A stretch of 64,000 nucleotides of DNA from Diogma glabrata (lineage: Eukaryota; Arthropoda; Insecta; Diptera; Cylindrotomidae). Positions 11,117-22,679 of the stretch are shown here, one piece after another. Under the pieces are notes generated by a model, which made no database searches, was not told the origin of the DNA, and worked only from the letters and a program-made list of their open reading frames with translations. The DNA lies in the NCBI GenBank assembly GCA_963693315.1, contig OY856186.1, forward strand, positions 459,233,360-459,297,359, given 5' to 3'. A program made the translations under genes and the position numbers. Numbering within the stretch: position 1 is the stretch's first letter; every line of letters begins with the position of its first letter.

Positions 11117-11514
11117 TGTTATGATGTTAGGATGATGATTCTGGAAACCTTCACTTTCACTAGGATTATTCCGAGTAACCCAAACTAATATTTTGTAATA
11201 TAGGTATATGAAACAATGAACTGACAATTTTAATTGTTTATTGATTCTTAATTGAAGTCTGATACAACACTAAATTTTTATATATATTTAAATGGTTTTT
11301 CATTAGATTGATTATGTAAATAAATGCCGTTGTAAATTCGTAATTGATTGTATGTGTGTAAGTATTTTACATAAATAAAGTGTTTAAAGTATTGTAAATT
11401 AATATATACATAAATCAATAAATCTAACCCGTCTACAATAATTCGTTTTAATAAATAGTGAACGTATTTTCTATTGTTGTTGTTACTTTCTTCATCCCTT
11501 CAAGGTTCTGAACA
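11117..11514 (-). repeat. 5' LTR of the BEL/Pao element
   Basis: Intact 398-bp LTR; it reads TGTTATG...GAACA on the plus strand and so has TG/CA ends on both strands. It is followed at 11515-11519 by the GCGTA target duplication. Confidence 0.95.
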
Positions 11515-14500
11515 GCGTAAGCTGGCTCCCACAACCGAATGCCCCATAATCTCCATCCCTATTTCAAGAATCGCAAGGAATGGTGACAGTTTAACGATTG
11601 GAGCTAAAATTGATGACAACAACTGTATCATTACGCTAGATACTGGAGCAACTCGCACAATAGTCCGTACAGATTTACTAAAAGGGGAATTACAACCAGC
11701 AGAAAAATATCGAATACAAACAGCAACAGGGGAAAGTGCAACTATCAGGGGAAGCAAAATTGCCGATATAAAAATTGGAAATACGCACTTTCAGCATGAA
11801 GTTCTAGTGGCAGACATCGTTGATGAAGTAATTTTGGGAATGGACTTCATGAGGCCGAATGGATTTGTAATAGACGCTGGAAATGGAGTACTCAAGTATG
11901 GTAACGTAGAGTTGGTTCTTCAGATGAATGGTGCAGAATCAAGTATGAGGCGAATAATATTGGAACATCGCGAAAAGCTGCCACCTAATACCGAAACAAT
12001 CGTCTGGGGAAGATTGGAGAGAGATTCTGGGTCACCAAGGTTGTGGGTTGTGGAAGCCAATGAAAATGGTCTTCAACATCAAGAGATCATTATAGGGAAA
12101 ACATTAGTTGTACCAGATGAAAACTTAAGAATACCGATAAGAACACTAAATCTGTCAGACAAAATAAAAACCCTCAAGAAAGGAACAATCGTCGGTAAAT
12201 GTGAAGAAGTAACTACCATTGTGAAATGTGAACAACAGCACACAGAAAGGAAAGTCGAAAATCAAACGCAGAAGAAAGAAATACAAAATCTACTACAGAA
12301 GTGGACAACAGAGCTTACAAAAGAACAAAAGAAAGAAGCAGAGCAGTTGCTGGAACGTTATTCGTCCATCTTCTGCAGCACATCAGCAGACAACGGAAGA
12401 ACTAATCTGGTTAAACATAAAATTGACACGGGAGCAGAGATGCCGATTCGCCAAGCACCAAGAAGATTACCATTAGCAAAACGGGAAGAAGCTGATAGAA
12501 TGGTAAAGGATATGAAAATGGCTGGTGTTATCGGGCAATCAGATAGTCCATGGAGTTCACCTGTGGTTTTAGTTGGAAAGAAGGATGGAACTATGAGATT
12601 CTGCGTCGACTATAGAAAACTGAATGCAGTAACAAAGAAAGATAGCTACCCATTACCTCGAATTGATGATACCTTGGACACATTATCAGGTGCCAAATTA
12701 TTCTCAACATTAGATCTGCAAAGTGGTTATTGGCAGGTAGAAGTCCAAGAAGAGGATCGAGAAAAGACAGCGTTTAGTGTGGGTAGTGGGCTATGGCAGT
12801 TTAACGTTATGCCATTCGGACTATGTAATGCTCCCGCAACATTTGAACGTTTAATGGAACGTGTGCTGAAAGGATTACATTGGAGAACGTGCCTTGTGTA
12901 CTTGGACGACATCATTGTAATGGGCAAGGATTTTGACGATCATTTGAAGAATTTAGAAGAAGTCTTCGGGAGAATCCAAGCAGCAGGACTAAAATTGAGT
13001 CCAAAGAAATGTACACTATTCAGAGAAGAAGTAAAATACTTGGGGCACAAAGTAACAACGAATGGAATACACACAGATGCTGATAAGATCACAGCAGTAA
13101 AAGAATGGCCAAGACCTAAGAATTTACATGAACTTCGCAGTTTTCTGGGATTGTGCACTTACTACCGACGTTTTGTACCAGGATTTGCGAATGTTGCTAA
13201 GAGTCTACATGAGCTCACGAGGAAGGATAAAGCTTTTGAATGGACCGAAAAGCAAGAAGATGCTTTTGTGGAGCTTCGGAAAAGATTGTGCACAGCACCA
13301 GTTCTGGCTTACCCTATACCAAATTTTAAATTCATATTAGACACTGATGCCAGCAATGATGGTATAGGAGGAGTGTTATCTCAAGAAATTGATGGACAAG
13401 AAAAAGTAATAGCTTATTACTCAAAAATACTGTCCAAGCCAGAAAGGAATTATTGTGTAACCCGTAAAGAATTGCTGGCTATAGTGGAATGTGTAAAACA
13501 TTTTCACAAGTATTTGTACGGCCAAAAATTCCATTTGAGAACTGATCATGGAGCATTGAGGTGGCTACTGCAATTTAAGAACCCGGAAGGACAAGTAGCA
13601 CGATGGATTGAACGCTTACAAGCTTATGATTTCGACATTGAACATCGAAGGGGAAGTGCACATGGAAATGCTGATGCATTATCAAGAAGGCCATGCCAGG
13701 TGGAATGCAAGCACTGTAATCGGGCGGAAAGTAAGGAAAACATTATTGATGTCAGGCTTCTGCAAGTGCTTCCTAGTGAAGACTGGACGCATGAAGTGGT
13801 AAGGAAGGAGCAACTGGAAGATCCGAGCTTGGCACCAATAATAAAGTGCAAGGAAACGGGAGAAAAACCTACATGGAGTGAGATTGCCGATAAAAGTCAA
13901 ACATTAAAGGCATATTGGGCACAATGGGACAGCCTCTGTATTGAAGATGGATGCTTGAAAAGAATTTGGGAAAGTCCTGACGGATCAGTTAAAGAATCAA
14001 TGATAGTAGTTCCCAAAATAAGAATACCTCAAGTATTAAAGGAATATCATGAAGGAACCAGTGGCGGTCACCTGGGTATTAACAAAACCCTTGCTAAAGT
14101 ACGGCGTAGATTTTATTGGTCAGGAGCACGTCAATCGGTAGTGGAATGGTGTCAAGCATGCGATCAATGTGCGGCTGCAAAGGGACCTGCAAGAAGAAGC
14201 CGTGGTAACATGAGGCAGTATAATGTAGGAGCACCATTCGAGAGAATTGCGATGGATGTAGCTGGACCATTTCCGACTTCTGATAACAACAACAAATATG
14301 TGCTAGTCATAATGGATTATTTTAGCAAGTGGCCAGAAGTGTGTGCAATACCAAACCAAGAAGCAACAACGATCGCTGAAGCAGTAGTTAGCAATTGGAT
14401 AAGTCGCTACGGAGTACCGATGGAAATTCACACAGATCAAGGAAGAAATTTTGAATCTACCATATTTCAAGAAATCTGTCAGATGCTTGGAATTAATAAA

Positions 14501-15109
14501 ACTAGAACAACTGCTTCACATCCCCAATCAGATGGCATGGTTGAAAGATTTAATGCTACTCTTGAGAAATATCTAGCAAAAGTAGTGAACAAGAATCAAC
14601 GTGATTGGGATCGTCATATTCCGTTATTCTTGATGGCTTATAGATCAGCAGTGCATGATACAACCAAAACGACGCCTGCTACAACCATTTTTGGAAATGA
14701 TTTACGGCTACCTGGTGATCTGAAGTTTGGGATTATTCCATCGTCAACATTATGTGTACAAGATTATGTTAATAAACTTCAAAAAGAACTTGAGGAGGTA
14801 CACACGTTTGTCAGACAGAAAGCACAGATATCCAGTGATCGAATGAAGGCTCGGTATGACATTCGCGCAAACAACAAAGGATTTGAGGAAGGACAACTAG
14901 TGTGGCTACACAATCCACAGCGGAGAAAAGGACTATCTCCAAAACTACAAACATCTTGGGAAGGACCTTATACCATCATAACAAAATTAAACGATGTCGT
15001 TTATCGAATAAAGAAAGGTCAACGAGCGAAACCAAAAGTCGTTCATCTAGAAAGATTAGCACCCTACAGAGGGGGAGATTTAGATTCTATTCGGGACGAA
15101 CAGAAATAA
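11515..15109 (+). CDS. pol: gypsy Pol polyprotein (protease, RT, RNase H, integrase), cut off from gag
   Basis: Open for about 1198 codons from the target duplication to TAA at 15107-15109. The frame also runs back into the BEL LTR to 11474, but that part is accidental. In order: aspartic protease DTGATRT (near 11640); RT with FCVDYRKLN, TLDLQSGYW and the catalytic YLDD (near 12900); RNase H starting LDTDASNDGIGG (near 13340); integrase HHCC zinc region (14050-14170), then MDVAGPFP, HTDQGRNF and DGMVERFN as catalytic-core landmarks (14250-14560); and a C-terminal GPY/F motif, WEGPYTI (near 14957). In the ancestral element it would be made as Gag-Pol by frameshifting at 1937-1943. Here it has no start or promoter of its own. 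The RT/integrase type is Ty3/gypsy; the lineage (mdg1/412 or mdg3-like) is not resolved. Confidence 0.94.
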
Positions 15110-15120
15110 GTGGGGGAGAA
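15110..15120 (+). other. polypurine tract of the gypsy element
   Basis: GTGGGGGAGAA lies directly against the TGTGACG start of the 3' LTR. This is the expected site where plus-strand DNA synthesis is primed. Confidence 0.8.
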
Positions 15121-15764
15121 TGTGACGATTATGGAAGATGATAGAATACAACAACAATAGAACTTTCAAGAAAATTCTCGTTAGTTCTACAAATATAAAA
15201 ATCAAAAGATACAAAAGGTAATGCAACCAAAGTAAACATTTAATAGGAAGTATTTGTTTTATCGAATAAGGATTGGTTAACGAAATAAAAATTGGTAAAT
15301 AAAACAATTGAAAAGAATAGATTTCACACCTAGGTGTCAATATTTGAAGATCGTCTTATTGTTGATAAAGGAAAAAAAAGGGTGTGTTCTATCTAGAACA
15401 TTACAGCAGTTTCGAGGCTATTTCATGTAGTATATATAAAAGGTGTTGTTCGAGGATACAACCAGTATAAAATTGTTAGTGATACAAAAAGTATAAAGAT
15501 TTAGCAGTGATAAAGGCGAAGTAAAATTAACAGTGTTATAAGTAGAAAGTTAAAAGTGATATTGTGAACAAGTATAAAAGAATTATAAGTGTTGAAATAT
15601 TGTTAGTACAAGAAGAACTAAAAGGGGAATAGTAATAGGAGAAATATTTTTATTGTAAAATCTTGAAAGAATAAAATTATAACGTTTAGAAAATCCATTG
15701 TGTTTTAAATTTCCTGATTTAGTGATCGAACTAAATAATTGTAACTCGGCTAAGAAACGTTACA
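15121..15764 (+). repeat. 3' LTR of the gypsy element
   Basis: Complete 644-bp LTR, TGTGACG...GTTACA, following the pol stop by 11 bp. The TATA-like box is at 15433-15441. Its last 533 bp match window positions 1-533 with one substitution. Confidence 0.94.
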
Positions 15765-15889
15765 ATATAAAAATTTCAAGCTTACAGGAAGAAGTTTTTT
15801 TTTAATTTTTTTTACACTTTCAAAAATATAGGGGATGATGACGTGCAGGGTTGATGCCTGCCAGGTGGTCCTAGCCTTACAGAACGACC

Positions 15890-16325
15890 GTTACCCAAAG
15901 GGTTCACTAGCTCTTGGACTATCACGACAACGATCCAAAAATCTTAATTTTTGAACAGCGTTATTAGCTAGGCTAAAAATATGAGAATTCCATTTCATAT
16001 TATTTTCAATCTCAGCTCCCAGAAGTCTAACAAATTCTTTCTCTTGAAGATCATTTGAATCAAACTTCAATGAAAACGGAGTAGGTGTTGACTGTTGATA
16101 ACCTAGAAAAATGGCAAACTTGAGTTTTGCTTGTGTTGAATTCAACACTGTTAGCAACTCCCCAATCTAAAATTGTTTTAAATCAATATGTAATGACTCT
16201 ATCAAGTTTGATCTAGCGACATTAAGATTTGATAGTGCATAAAAATTGGGCATTTCATGTGACGCATGAAGAATGCTATCATCAGCAAAACTATGGATGG
16301 GATTAACTGTTGAATCTAGAAAGTC
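15890..16325 (-). pseudogene. LINE reverse transcriptase fragment (relic)
   Basis: The minus strand shows the catalytic SFADDSILHAS at about 16255-16293. A stop follows, then a frame open over 16157-15891 with the conserved region after it (LLGAEIENNMKWNSHIF, KLRFLDRC). The order matches the FADD-to-KLGLLNRC region of the LINE at 2056-5138, but the sequence is clearly diverged, so it is an older relative. About 145 codons remain, with stops and frame changes. It borders the gypsy 3' LTR. Confidence 0.72.
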
Positions 16326-16500
16326 ATTAGTTTACAAATAAACAAATTTTTACTAAATAATAAATTGTAGTTACTATGATATTTATTTTCATGTAGTTTC
16401 AAAGTCTTCAACTGTAACTAAATCGAATTCAACATGTTGTGGTTTTCTAATTTAATAGTTGTATGTAATTTTTACTTACCATAGTAAAAATAGTATATTT

Positions 16501-16614
16501 TCCTACAAGAGATGAAAACATTGTTTTCTTCGTGAGTAAACATTTGTTCACGAGACGCGCTAGCGTCGAGTGAGACATGTTTACGAACGAACAACGGTTT
16601 TATCTCGCGTAGGA
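16501..16614. repeat. foldback (imperfect palindrome) with CGCTAGCG core
   Basis: The left arm starting TCCTAC... pairs with the right arm ending GTAGGA, with a centre reading GACGCGCTAGCGTC. The arms share stretches such as GTAAACAT/ATGTTTAC. It resembles a second foldback 300 bp further on. Confidence 0.7.
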
Positions 16615-16816
16615 AATGCAATTTTTTCTATGATACTAATATATAATCGATATTTACTATAAATTATAAAGTTATAAATCGACAACAAAACATTCAAAAT
16701 TTATATTCTATTTTTTCATGGCTACGTTGTTTAAAATACTTTGTAAAATTATATGAAAAACCATAGCAACTATAATTTGTTATTTTTTTACACTAGTGAG
16801 TTTACTTTTCGCATAG

Positions 16817-16957
16817 AAAAAATAGTATTTTCTATGTGAGATATGAAACCATTTTTCGTTCGTGAACTTGCTCCACTCACCGCTAGCGCTTTTTTGTGAG
16901 CAAGTTCACGTACGAAAAATGGGGTTTTCATAACTTTTAGCGAAATATACTATTTTT
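16817..16957. repeat. second foldback, related to the one at 16501
   Basis: Arms of about 28-30 bp (16845-16872 and 16899-16929; cgtgaacttgct against agcaagttcacg) flank a loop that includes CGCTAGCG. Weaker pairing extends outwards through AATAGTAT/ATACTATT. It looks like a small nonautonomous hairpin element. Confidence 0.7.
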
Positions 16958-17567
16958 AATCGAAATGAATTTCGAAGAATAAAATACGTTAAAATTTAAA
17001 ACAATTATCTTATTAATACACATTCAATTTGAAATTAAAATTAGATTATAAGGTGGTCAGAATGTTAGAATCTTAAAATTAAAAATTATTTGATAAGCAA
17101 GTAAGAAAATGGTGAACAAGAATATAAGTTAAGCATATTCAACATCCTATACTCTTTTTTGGGAGACTAAGTGCATCTTAAAGAAAAACGATTTCTGCAA
17201 AACACAAGTAGTCGAGGCAATGAAGCACTAAAACAGCCAAAATCTCGGAATTTTTGCACTCGCTTCCAAAAATTATTTATAAAAAATGTATGTACTTTGT
17301 ATTTTATACAAACCGGAAATTGTATGGCTGCAGCCAAAAATGGATTTTTTTGAAGTCGCTTTAAAAAAATTAAATAATTTTGTTAATAAGACTCAGGGGG
17401 TTTTCGATGTCGCTGATCACGATTATGATGTTCAAATTAACCCACAGCCGACCTGGAGCTCAGGATCGCTGATGAACGTCATCTCCGTGCGACTCCCAAA
17501 ATTCACGCGGGGAGAAGGGAAGACAACACACTCGTCCTTGTGGAAATAACACAAAAACCTGCGGCCA

Positions 17568-17765
17568 GTGCCCAAGAATATTATGGAACTAATATTCTGT
17601 GAATGCGCAGCAGATTGTAATCTGTTGACCTGTAGTTGCAGGAAGCACGACCTCTCTTGCAAACTAGCCTGTAAAATTTGTGAAGGCTTAACTTGCAACA
17701 CTACTGAAAGATATTCAGTTGAAAACGTTATTGCGGCAGAGAGGGGCCTTAGATATGGAAGATGA
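17568..17765 (+). pseudogene. cysteine-rich CXC/tesmin-like fragment
   Basis: A 65-codon frame with closely spaced cysteines (CECAADC, CSCRK, CKLACKICEG, LTCNT). The spacing recalls the tesmin/TSO1-type CXC repeat and a group of uncharacterised arthropod proteins with a C-terminal region of this form. It is short, has no recognisable partner exons, and the DNA upstream (17280-17560) has only broken frames. I therefore treat it as the remnant of a larger, perhaps transposon-linked, gene. Function unknown. Confidence 0.4.
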
Positions 17766-18622
17766 TCTACTTACAAATATGTCAGTTGATGATGAAGAAA
17801 ATGAACAGACTAGCGATGTGTCACTTGATGAAGAATTTGATATTTAGTAACATATTTAAAAATTAAAGTTATTAATTAATGAGGTAAGGTAAAGTTAGAG
17901 TTGGATTGTATTTGATTTGAGTTCAACAAAAAGTTTTTAAAAGCCAATTACATAAATAGTGACTTTCTATTCATTCGATTTCTTTCCTCCTCACATAATT
18001 TAACTAGAATCAACAATTCCAAACAGCTATTGAAGTATTGACGTGTTATGGCGTAGTCTGGTGATCAACGAAAAGTTGTGTAATTCCCTGATTTATAGAT
18101 TCCCTATTTTCTCATATACATCAAATTTGTATTAGCTGGGACTTTCATAATTAATTTTTTTCTTAAACTCAAACCGTAATTGCATCAAAACAAAGAAAAG
18201 ATTGTTCGAAAACAGTTGTGTAATATTTTCCAGTGTAATTTCCTTTATTCAAGTTGTGGTCGTTGGTTGCTATAAAATTAGCATAGAACAAGTGTACGAT
18301 AACTTGCGCTATTCCCATGTAGATGTCCTACAATCGTTTCATAAACCATGTTTCTGTTTATAATTATTCTCCAATTTTAGTACAAGATATTGGTAAATAT
18401 ATTTTCTTTGTGGGTTCTTTAAATTATTAAAACGAGCTACCAGTCCATGCTACTATTTTTTCAGACTATAAATAGAACGCGATTGATAGCTTCGGTCTCT
18501 TGTTGCATTTCGAAAATTCTCGTGAATATCCAAACTGTGTAAGTTATTTTGGAATTCACGTTTTTTTCCAATAAATTAAGTAGTAAAATTTTTAACGTAG
18601 TCAATTTACTTTAGTTCAATTA

Positions 18623-18893
18623 GCAAAACCCCCGATATAGAAGCCTTTTTCATTTTTTAGCACAGTAAAAATCGTGAACTTGTAGCGCCATTTTGAAATT
18701 AAAACTCAATATAAAAAAAATTCAAAAAATCGCCATAACGCTCATAACGCCATCTGGAAAAATAAAACTCCATATAAAAAAATTCAAAAATATTTAATCA
18801 AAAACACTAATCCACTTTTTTGCATATGGCAATGTTCATTGTTTATTGCAAATGGCGTGAGTGTGTAGGGCTATGATATATCGGGGGTTTTGC
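18623..18893. mobile_element. 271-bp MITE with 17-bp perfect inverted termini
   Basis: The ends read GCAAAACCCCCGATATA and its exact complement, flanked on both sides by AATTA (18618-18622 and 18894-18898). The inside is AT-rich and noncoding. The transposon superfamily is not assigned. Confidence 0.82.
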
Positions 18894-18898
18894 AATTA

Positions 18899-21499
18899 GT
18901 TCAATTTTTTTAAGTGTAGAAGTTCCATTAGTTCACATTTAAAAAAAAATTACATGTTTCAATGCAGTTAAAAAAAAACAAAAAAATTCTATCTGTTTGT
19001 GACGTGTATTATTAAAACATATAACATAATAACATATATTATTAAAACACATATAAATGCAATTGAAATAGAAAAATTTAGTACCTACAAATTTATATAA
19101 AAAAATTGATATATGTTTGGTGACGTGTATTCTAGAACATAATTACATATAAAGTCTCTTAGTCGACTATTTTTGTGAAGAAAACTCACAGCTGTTGATT
19201 GCTTTTGACGTTTACATGTGGAGCTAGAAAAAAGGATTTTTTCCTTTTGGATATCGATGTTTTTTGGGATGGTAAGAAGAATAACAATTAATAAGCCCGT
19301 GCTAAAAACAAAAATTATTAGTGAGTGTGTTAACGAATTGCATGTCTTCGGTCACGTATCATGTATTGAAGTGATTATAAAAAAGAAATTAGTATCATTA
19401 ATTGAATCAGCTCATGTTATCGGTAATGTGAATTAATCAATGGCTAGTCAACTTAGATTTCTTTCGGCTGTGTGAAAATAATTCTAATAATCAACAAATT
19501 TATTTTAATTCGTGCCACGTAAATTTAGTCACTAGAATTAAATTAATTAGGACAATGTTTTGTCTTGTTCCATGTGAATTTTTGTTTGTACATCAATGTA
19601 TAAAAGTTTCGATAGTTATTGATTTATATAATCTAGATATGATTAGTTTTAAAGTGATACGATTCCGAAAATAAGTAATAAAAATAAAAAAAAATAATTT
19701 TTTGTTGATTCTAAACCAATAGAACTGTGTGATAATTGTATCGGGAACTTTTTTTATGTTTATAAATAAAAATGTTGATACCAAAACATTGTTTTGTGAA
19801 CTGTTATTATTACTGAGGAGAAAGTGAAACTTGCCGAAGAATTTTTGAGTTCAGTTTTATATTTCGATTGTCAAGCATTTAACTCAAATACGTAAATCTA
19901 TTTATTGTTAATAAAATTCCCAACGAGCCGAAGTTGGATGAGAATTGCGGCACCAGGAGCCAGCGAGTATTTGATTGGTTTACTTGTGTGGTGTTTGTTT
20001 TTGAATCACGGCAACGAGACTCATTAAGGATATAAATATTTTTACGCCAACCTGATAGATTGAAAATATATGGTTGGCTGAAAGTTGTAGATATTTAAGT
20101 TCCATCATCGTGATCCATCGATGATATACGTTTCTCTGAAGTTCTACAATTCCTAAAACGATGACCGGCTAAGGCAGAGCAGGATCGAAGGAGTGGGGTC
20201 CACCACCACATGGGGTGAGTTATATTTAGACTTTATTTTTAATATGCATGAATGAGTATGGTTGTGTATGTATGCGTATGAGTGTGTGTATATTAATATA
20301 TGAATGTGGATAAGCATGTGCATGAGTCAGAAGCGAATGTGCTAGATTAAATAAGTTTCTTTACACGCATCATTCGATTATTTCCATCACCTCAAACCAG
20401 ACCTACCGTTATTTGTAGATTCTGGTATTATAAATTTAATTTAATTTAAAAAAAGGTGGTTAATAATAAGCGATGTTGAGACGGTGGACTTTGCGTAAAT
20501 AATTGATTGATGGTAATAGTATGTGGTAATGATGATCTAGGTATTGGTTTGGACATATTAATCATTTTAGTATGGAAGCGTCTATATTGGGTATGGGATC
20601 TTCTACCGTGACCGGCTGTTCCACCATACCGCCTGGAACTTGTGTTATAGGATGAATCGGAATTCTATATTATTGCTATTATACCAACAAGCAAATGGAT
20701 GTATTATACAATTATATCACTTCCTGCTGAGAAACCGATAGCTGATAACAATTTCCAGTGAAACCAACAAATGATATTTCTTACTAGCTCTATTCATGCA
20801 TTCCAAATTGTAACTGTGCGGGATTTAGGTTTTATTACTTTTAGACAACGTGCATTATTTGCTAACATTTATTTTTAGGAAATGATGCATGAAGTCAACT
20901 CATTGCAACAATAATCGACTAAATGATTCAATCTCTGACGGGAACTTTTGACCTTAACTTCAAATCAATTTAAAATTACTTCACCGTTATGGTGGTTTAA
21001 CAATTTTACCCTCAAGTACCGCCATGGTTTTTTTATGGTTCAAACATAAAATGCACCACAATGAAAGCTCTATGTGGTTGGATGTTAAAATGCAAGTGAA
21101 GGATTAACATTTTAAGATATTAAACTTATGAGCATGGATGTGGATATGGGTGATAGTGAGCATGTGTGTGAGAGTGCGTGTGGGGGGAGGGTGCGAGAGT
21201 GTATGAGGTGTGAGAGTATGTGAGTATATGTGGGGTTGGACGGGTTGATCGCGGTTCTTTCGCCTAGAGTGTCGCCAGAGTCACATTCTTTCACTTGCTT
21301 TTTCCTCATTTCCGTATATATCATGCTTTTTCGCGTACTATATTGTTTATTTGTGCTGGAGTAGCAGGATTTCTTACTCGTTCTCATAGGTTGCCGCTGG
21401 TCAGGGACAAAAACATAATATCGCTAGGTACGCGACCTGCTAGGCTACTTCGTTGAGTTTCAACGAGGTAGCGCTTCATTACAGACGTCAGTCTCTAAC
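18899..21499. other. gene-poor AT-rich DNA
   Basis: No supported coding region. It holds a repeated gtgacgtgtatt motif (about 19000 and 19121) and two degenerate GT/GA-rich patches (20235-20340 and 21125-21240) that look like decayed microsatellites. Short open frames here have no recognisable domain. Confidence 0.6.
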
Positions 21500-21529
21500 C
21501 CATTAAAACATCAAGTTTGATTGACATTC

Positions 21530-21900
21530 ATGGGAATTGATGTCAAGATAAAGGTTCCGGTGCACTAGATAGTTGAAGTATGGTCATTGCTCGCGGATGG
21601 TTGATTCGAGGAGGGCAGCTAAAAACCCCCTTGATGTGAATTTCATTTCATTTTTTTGCAAATGTGACACCTGGAGATGACGTTCAGGCCTAGGTTCCAG
21701 TGCACCAAGTGTTCAGGGGGACGTTTTCGATGTGAAATTTAGATTCAGCGCCTTAAAAAACGGCCACACAACGAATTTCGATTTGTTTTTTGCGATCTTG
21801 TCAGGAAAACTCTCAGGGATGAAGTCCACGTCGAGGTTCCGGCACACCAGGTGTCTTTAGGGTGTTCGCCGATGCCATATTTGAATTCAGCAACCTAAAA
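21530..21900 (+). repeat. degenerate tandem repeat, about 140-bp period
   Basis: The phrase aggttccggtgcaccaggtg recurs with changes at about 21551, 21690 and 21834. Each copy is followed at a similar distance by (g)atgtgaaattt/ttgaattcag-like sequence and preceded by a gatga..tc segment. Three diverged units are visible; no coding frame runs through them. Confidence 0.6.
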
Positions 21901-22205
21901 AAAAACTCGGGCGCCGAGTTGCTCTCCTTCAATCAATTTTATATCGAAATTATAATATGAAAAAAATAAAATTTGAAATGACTTGTAATCAAAAATATTT
22001 CTATGAGGAGTTATTAAGTTTGCAGATTATTTCTCAAATCTTTTGATTTTTGCTTTTTTAAGTCCACGAGTTCACCTTATAATTTTTTTTCATTTAACTC
22101 ACTCCAAAAATTTTTATTCAATTCAATCAAGTACAAGAATTCTAAGGAGTTCTAATAGATACCTACAATAAAAAGTATACTAGTGTAAGTAAACTAGCGT
22201 ATAAA

Positions 22206-22640
22206 TCATTTGAGCGAACTCTTGTTCGATCGACGGTCAAAACATTGCTGTGGACCAACGAATTTTGTACTGGCGCCTTTCTTTGCTAGCGAGCATGCTA
22301 CTGCGTTCCCATGTGTTCCTGTTTGACCCGGTACCCACACAAGTGTGACACGGTTGGTTTTTGCGATCTTTTGTTGATTTTGGTAGCATTCCCATTCTAG
22401 CTTAGAATTGAAGCGCGTCGAATTTAAAACCAATAACTCCGTCTGACTCAGAGATATTGTATTGTATTGTGTTGCTGGAGTCTATTTCAGCATAGCACAG
22501 TAGTTTATGGCAAAGGTTTCGGTTTGAAATACTGTTGTAGAGTTGTCCACTGGAAATGACCGTATAGTCCTGGACCAAACACCCCTGCACCAGTGCCTTC
22601 GTTGGTTCGGAAGCCATCCGTATACCAGACGCTGGAATTA
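22206..22640 (-). pseudogene. RNase H domain relic of an I/Jockey/R1-type LINE
   Basis: Two overlapping minus-strand frames give pieces of a LINE RNase H. GCLVQDYTVISSGQLYN, then CHKLLCYAEI, resembles the first strand pair and glutamate region. VTLVWVPGQTGTHGN and SLAKKGAS match the family's WVPGHxGxxGNExAD...A(K)xG segment, with the catalytic E/D positions lost. Frame changes separate the pieces. No adjacent RT is recognisable. Confidence 0.7.
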
Positions 22641-22679
22641 GATAGTAGTGATCGTTAGTAGCTCTCAATACTTCCCCTG

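Larger units (their letters stand above)
1971..11514 (-). mobile_element. BEL/Pao LTR retrotransposon inserted in the gypsy element
   Basis: A complete element on the minus strand: 5' LTR 11117-11514, primer site and leader, one polyprotein frame (10599-5437), and a 3' LTR (1971-2055 plus 5139-5451) interrupted by a LINE. The flanking gypsy DNA carries the 5-bp duplication GCGTA at 1966-1970 and 11515-11519, which proves insertion. The LTRs (398 bp) begin and end with TG/CA and I see no differences between the two copies. The polyprotein frame is uninterrupted, so the only damage visible is the LINE in the 3' LTR. Confidence 0.96.
1..15764 (+). mobile_element. Ty3/gypsy LTR retrotransposon, split by a nested BEL/Pao element
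   Basis: Two long direct repeats (1-533 and 15232-15764) bracket gag and pol frames read on the plus strand. The full LTR is 15121-15764 (644 bp, starting TGTGACG and ending TTACA), so about 111 bp of the left LTR lie outside the window. Over the shared 533 bp I find one difference (g at 361, t at 15592), which points to a recent insertion. Order: LTR, primer site, gag with zinc knuckle, pol (protease, RT, RNase H, integrase with GPY/F motif), polypurine tract, LTR. No env frame is seen. A complete BEL/Pao element sits between gag and pol at 1971-11514, so this copy cannot be expressed as a unit. Confidence 0.95.

Noticed and set aside
11474..11514. Start of the gypsy pol frame inside the BEL LTR (MLLLLSSSL...)
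   Set aside because: The hydrophobic start looks like a signal peptide, but these codons belong to the inserted BEL LTR and are fused to pol only by chance.
19800..20230. Possible solo LTR or leader (gccgaagttggatgag..., gtggggtccaccacc)
   Set aside because: Sequence style recalls an LTR/leader junction, but I found no second copy, no TG/CA ends and no primer site.
21120..21390. 91-codon minus-strand frame with SHTCSLSPIST-type low complexity
   Set aside because: Derived from the degenerate GT/GA microsatellite; not a gene.
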